Positions 62,846 to 64,000 of a stretch of DNA of 64,000 bases are shown here, piece after piece. Where the stretch lies: assembly GCA_021772935.1 (NCBI GenBank), contig JAJFLA010000056.1:124001-188000 (forward strand). Direction: 5' to 3'. Each line of letters starts with the position of its first letter. The first letter of the stretch is position 1. The DNA comes from Gammaproteobacteria bacterium. GTDB lineage: Bacteria > Pseudomonadota > Gammaproteobacteria > Xanthomonadales > SZUA-36. The notes beneath the pieces were generated by a model. The model did not search any database. It saw nothing but the letters and a program-made list of their open reading frames with translations, and was not told where the DNA came from. Made by a program: the position numbers and the translations under genes.

Positions 62846-63013
62846 CGTTTTCGCCAACCTTTGGTGGGGTTTATGGAAGACCGTCAAACACGTATTGCCA
62901 GTCTGGGTAACCTGTATATTGTACCAAGGAGCCTGTTGGAATTAAGGAAAAAATTGCAATACTGTTGTTGCTATCATTCTCAATCAATCAACAATATTCT
63001 GCTTTGATGGTCT

Positions 63014-63895
63014 TCAAACATTGTTCCATGATGGCATCTCGCGGTGATGCACCAATACATTTTCATGCTTCTTGCTGAGGCAGCCTGCCAGTTTTTCAGC
63101 GAGATAGACTGATCGGTGCTTACCACCGGTGCAGCCAATACCGATGGTCACGTAACTGCGTTGTGCATTTTGGAATGCGGGTAGCCAGGTATTCATGAAT
63201 TCCTGGATATCCTGAGTCATCTTTAACACACGTTCGTCACTTTCAAGCCATAAGCTGACGGCTTCATCTTTACCGGTAAGTGTTTTGAGTTCCTGTTCCC
63301 AGTAGGGGTTGGGAAGGATTCGCGCATCAAACATGAAGTCCACGTCCTGTGGCACACCTTGCTTAAACGCGAATGATTGCAGCACGATCGTCAAACCACT
63401 GGAACGGCGGTCAACAAAATTCCACACCTGGCGTCTGAGTTGGTGGATGTTGGTATTGCTGGTGTTAATGACCTGGTCCGCCTGGCGATGTAAGGGTTCC
63501 AGCAGTTGCTTCTCATTTTCGATCGCATTGGACAGTACTTTGTCGCTACCAGTGAGTGGGTGGCGTCGCCGTGTCTCGCTGAAACGTTTGATGAGAACCG
63601 GTTTATCTGCTGTGATAAACAGGAGTTTGCATTTAATGCCGTTTTCCCGTAGCGAAGTCATCCAATCAAGCACGACCTGAAGGTCTGACTCACGGGTGCG
63701 GGCATCGATGCCGAGTGCGACTTTTCTGTACAGATCCGGATTGGCGGAAATATGTGGTCCAAAATCTGGCAACATGGCCCCTGGTAGGTTATCAATGCAG
63801 TAATACCCAAGATCTTCAAGTGCATTCAGTGCAGTTGACTTGCCGCTGCCCGACATGCCGCTGACAATAACGACATCTTTGCTTGGCTTAGCCAT
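63014..63895 (-). CDS. rapZ: RNase adapter / nucleotide-binding protein RapZ
   Basis: RapZ directs RNase E to the small RNA GlmZ in enteric bacteria and senses glucosamine-6-phosphate. The 293-residue protein has Walker A GMSGSGKST at 13-21, a Walker B-like LLFITAD, and the conserved C-terminal domain with IGIGCTGGKHRSVYLAEKL. Its position directly downstream of ptsN is conserved across proteobacteria. The glmZ RNA itself is not visible here, so the RNA partner in this organism is unknown. Confidence 0.97.
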   Translation of the reverse strand: MAKPSKDVVIVSGMSGSGKSTALNALEDLGYYCIDNLPGAMLPDFGPHISANPDLYRKVALGIDARTRESDLQVVLDWMTSLRENGIKCKLLFITADKPVLIKRFSETRRRHPLTGSDKVLSNAIENEKQLLEPLHRQADQVINTSNTNIHQLRRQVWNFVDRRSSGLTIVLQSFAFKQGVPQDVDFMFDARILPNPYWEQELKTLTGKDEAVSLWLESDERVLKMTQDIQEFMNTWLPAFQNAQRSYVTIGIGCTGGKHRSVYLAEKLAGCLSKKHENVLVHHREMPSWNNV

Positions 63896-63934
63896 GTAAA
63901 ATTTCGCTATGATGGGTCAAACCCGGCAGACTCC

Positions 63935-64000
63935 TATTGTGAGCTTGAAAGCAATTGCCAAATCTCATTGGCATCGGTGGCGTTGCGTAGCTGCTCCAGC
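63935..64000 (-). CDS. ptsN: Nitrogen PTS EIIA component PtsN, C-terminal end (partial)
   Basis: Only 21 codons plus a TAG stop (63935-63937) are in the window; the gene enters from the right edge. The tail LEQLRNATDANEIWQLLSSS has the pattern of the last helix of PtsN. The position 39 bp upstream of rapZ matches the conserved rpoN-hpf-ptsN-rapZ order. The call rests mainly on that context. If right, rpoN and the lptCAB genes should follow beyond the window. Confidence 0.7.

Overview
The window is chromosomal DNA of a Gram-negative bacterium, most likely a gammaproteobacterium outside the Enterobacterales. Evidence: the end of the dcw cluster (ftsA-ftsZ-lpxC) followed by dciA, an M23 peptidase and secA; a pilSR-pilA-pilBCD-coaE block with a sigma-54 pilin promoter; bamD, rluD and pgeF together; yoaA next to tsaB; and ptsN-rapZ-mgtE at the right edge. 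No rRNA, tRNA, CRISPR or phage genes were seen.

Layout. 1-7.1 kb: cell division, lipid A synthesis and Sec export (ftsA end, ftsZ, lpxC, dciA on the other strand, M23 peptidase, secA). 7.1-16.8 kb, minus strand: coaE, prepilin peptidase pilD, pilC, pilB, two pilins, then regulators pilR and pilS. The major pilin has a sigma-54 promoter and a dyad that looks like a PilR enhancer. 17.0-31.2 kb: sucCD, nadE, bamD (minus), rluD, pgeF, a threonine aldolase (minus), hrpA and relA. 31.3-42.4 kb: a giant multidomain glycosyltransferase with a coiled-coil made of 28-residue repeats, PBP1b, a TPR lipoprotein, YoaA helicase, tsaB and a LysE-type exporter.

42.6-58.9 kb is the most interesting region: a candidate sphingolipid locus. 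It encodes all five proteins known from Caulobacter ceramide synthesis: acyl-ACP/AMP ligase, SDR ceramide reductase, dedicated ACP, serine palmitoyltransferase and, 10 kb away, a GNAT-type bacterial ceramide synthase. Among them lie a fatty-acid/ceramide 2-hydroxylase, a CDP-alcohol phosphotransferase with two or three nucleotidyltransferase-like proteins (apparent headgroup chemistry), a flippase, a GMC oxidoreductase, and an lptF-lptG pair with a divergent LptA-fold periplasmic protein. My reading is that the locus makes a hydroxylated, phospho-headgroup ceramide and carries its own Lpt-like export parts. The canonical lptCAB genes probably lie just beyond the right edge, past ptsN.

A second striking signal is a pair of structured intergenic elements, 261 and 264 bp, 25 bp before pilB and 57 bp before relA. 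They differ in sequence but share terminal inverted repeats, TG...CA ends, a CTAG-like flank, the same central nonamer, and two internal hairpins whose apical loops are complementary. Several smaller repeats occur too: a GGGGTCAGA-type family, and a REP-like two-hairpin repeat found both in an intergenic region and in frame inside a glycosyltransferase gene.
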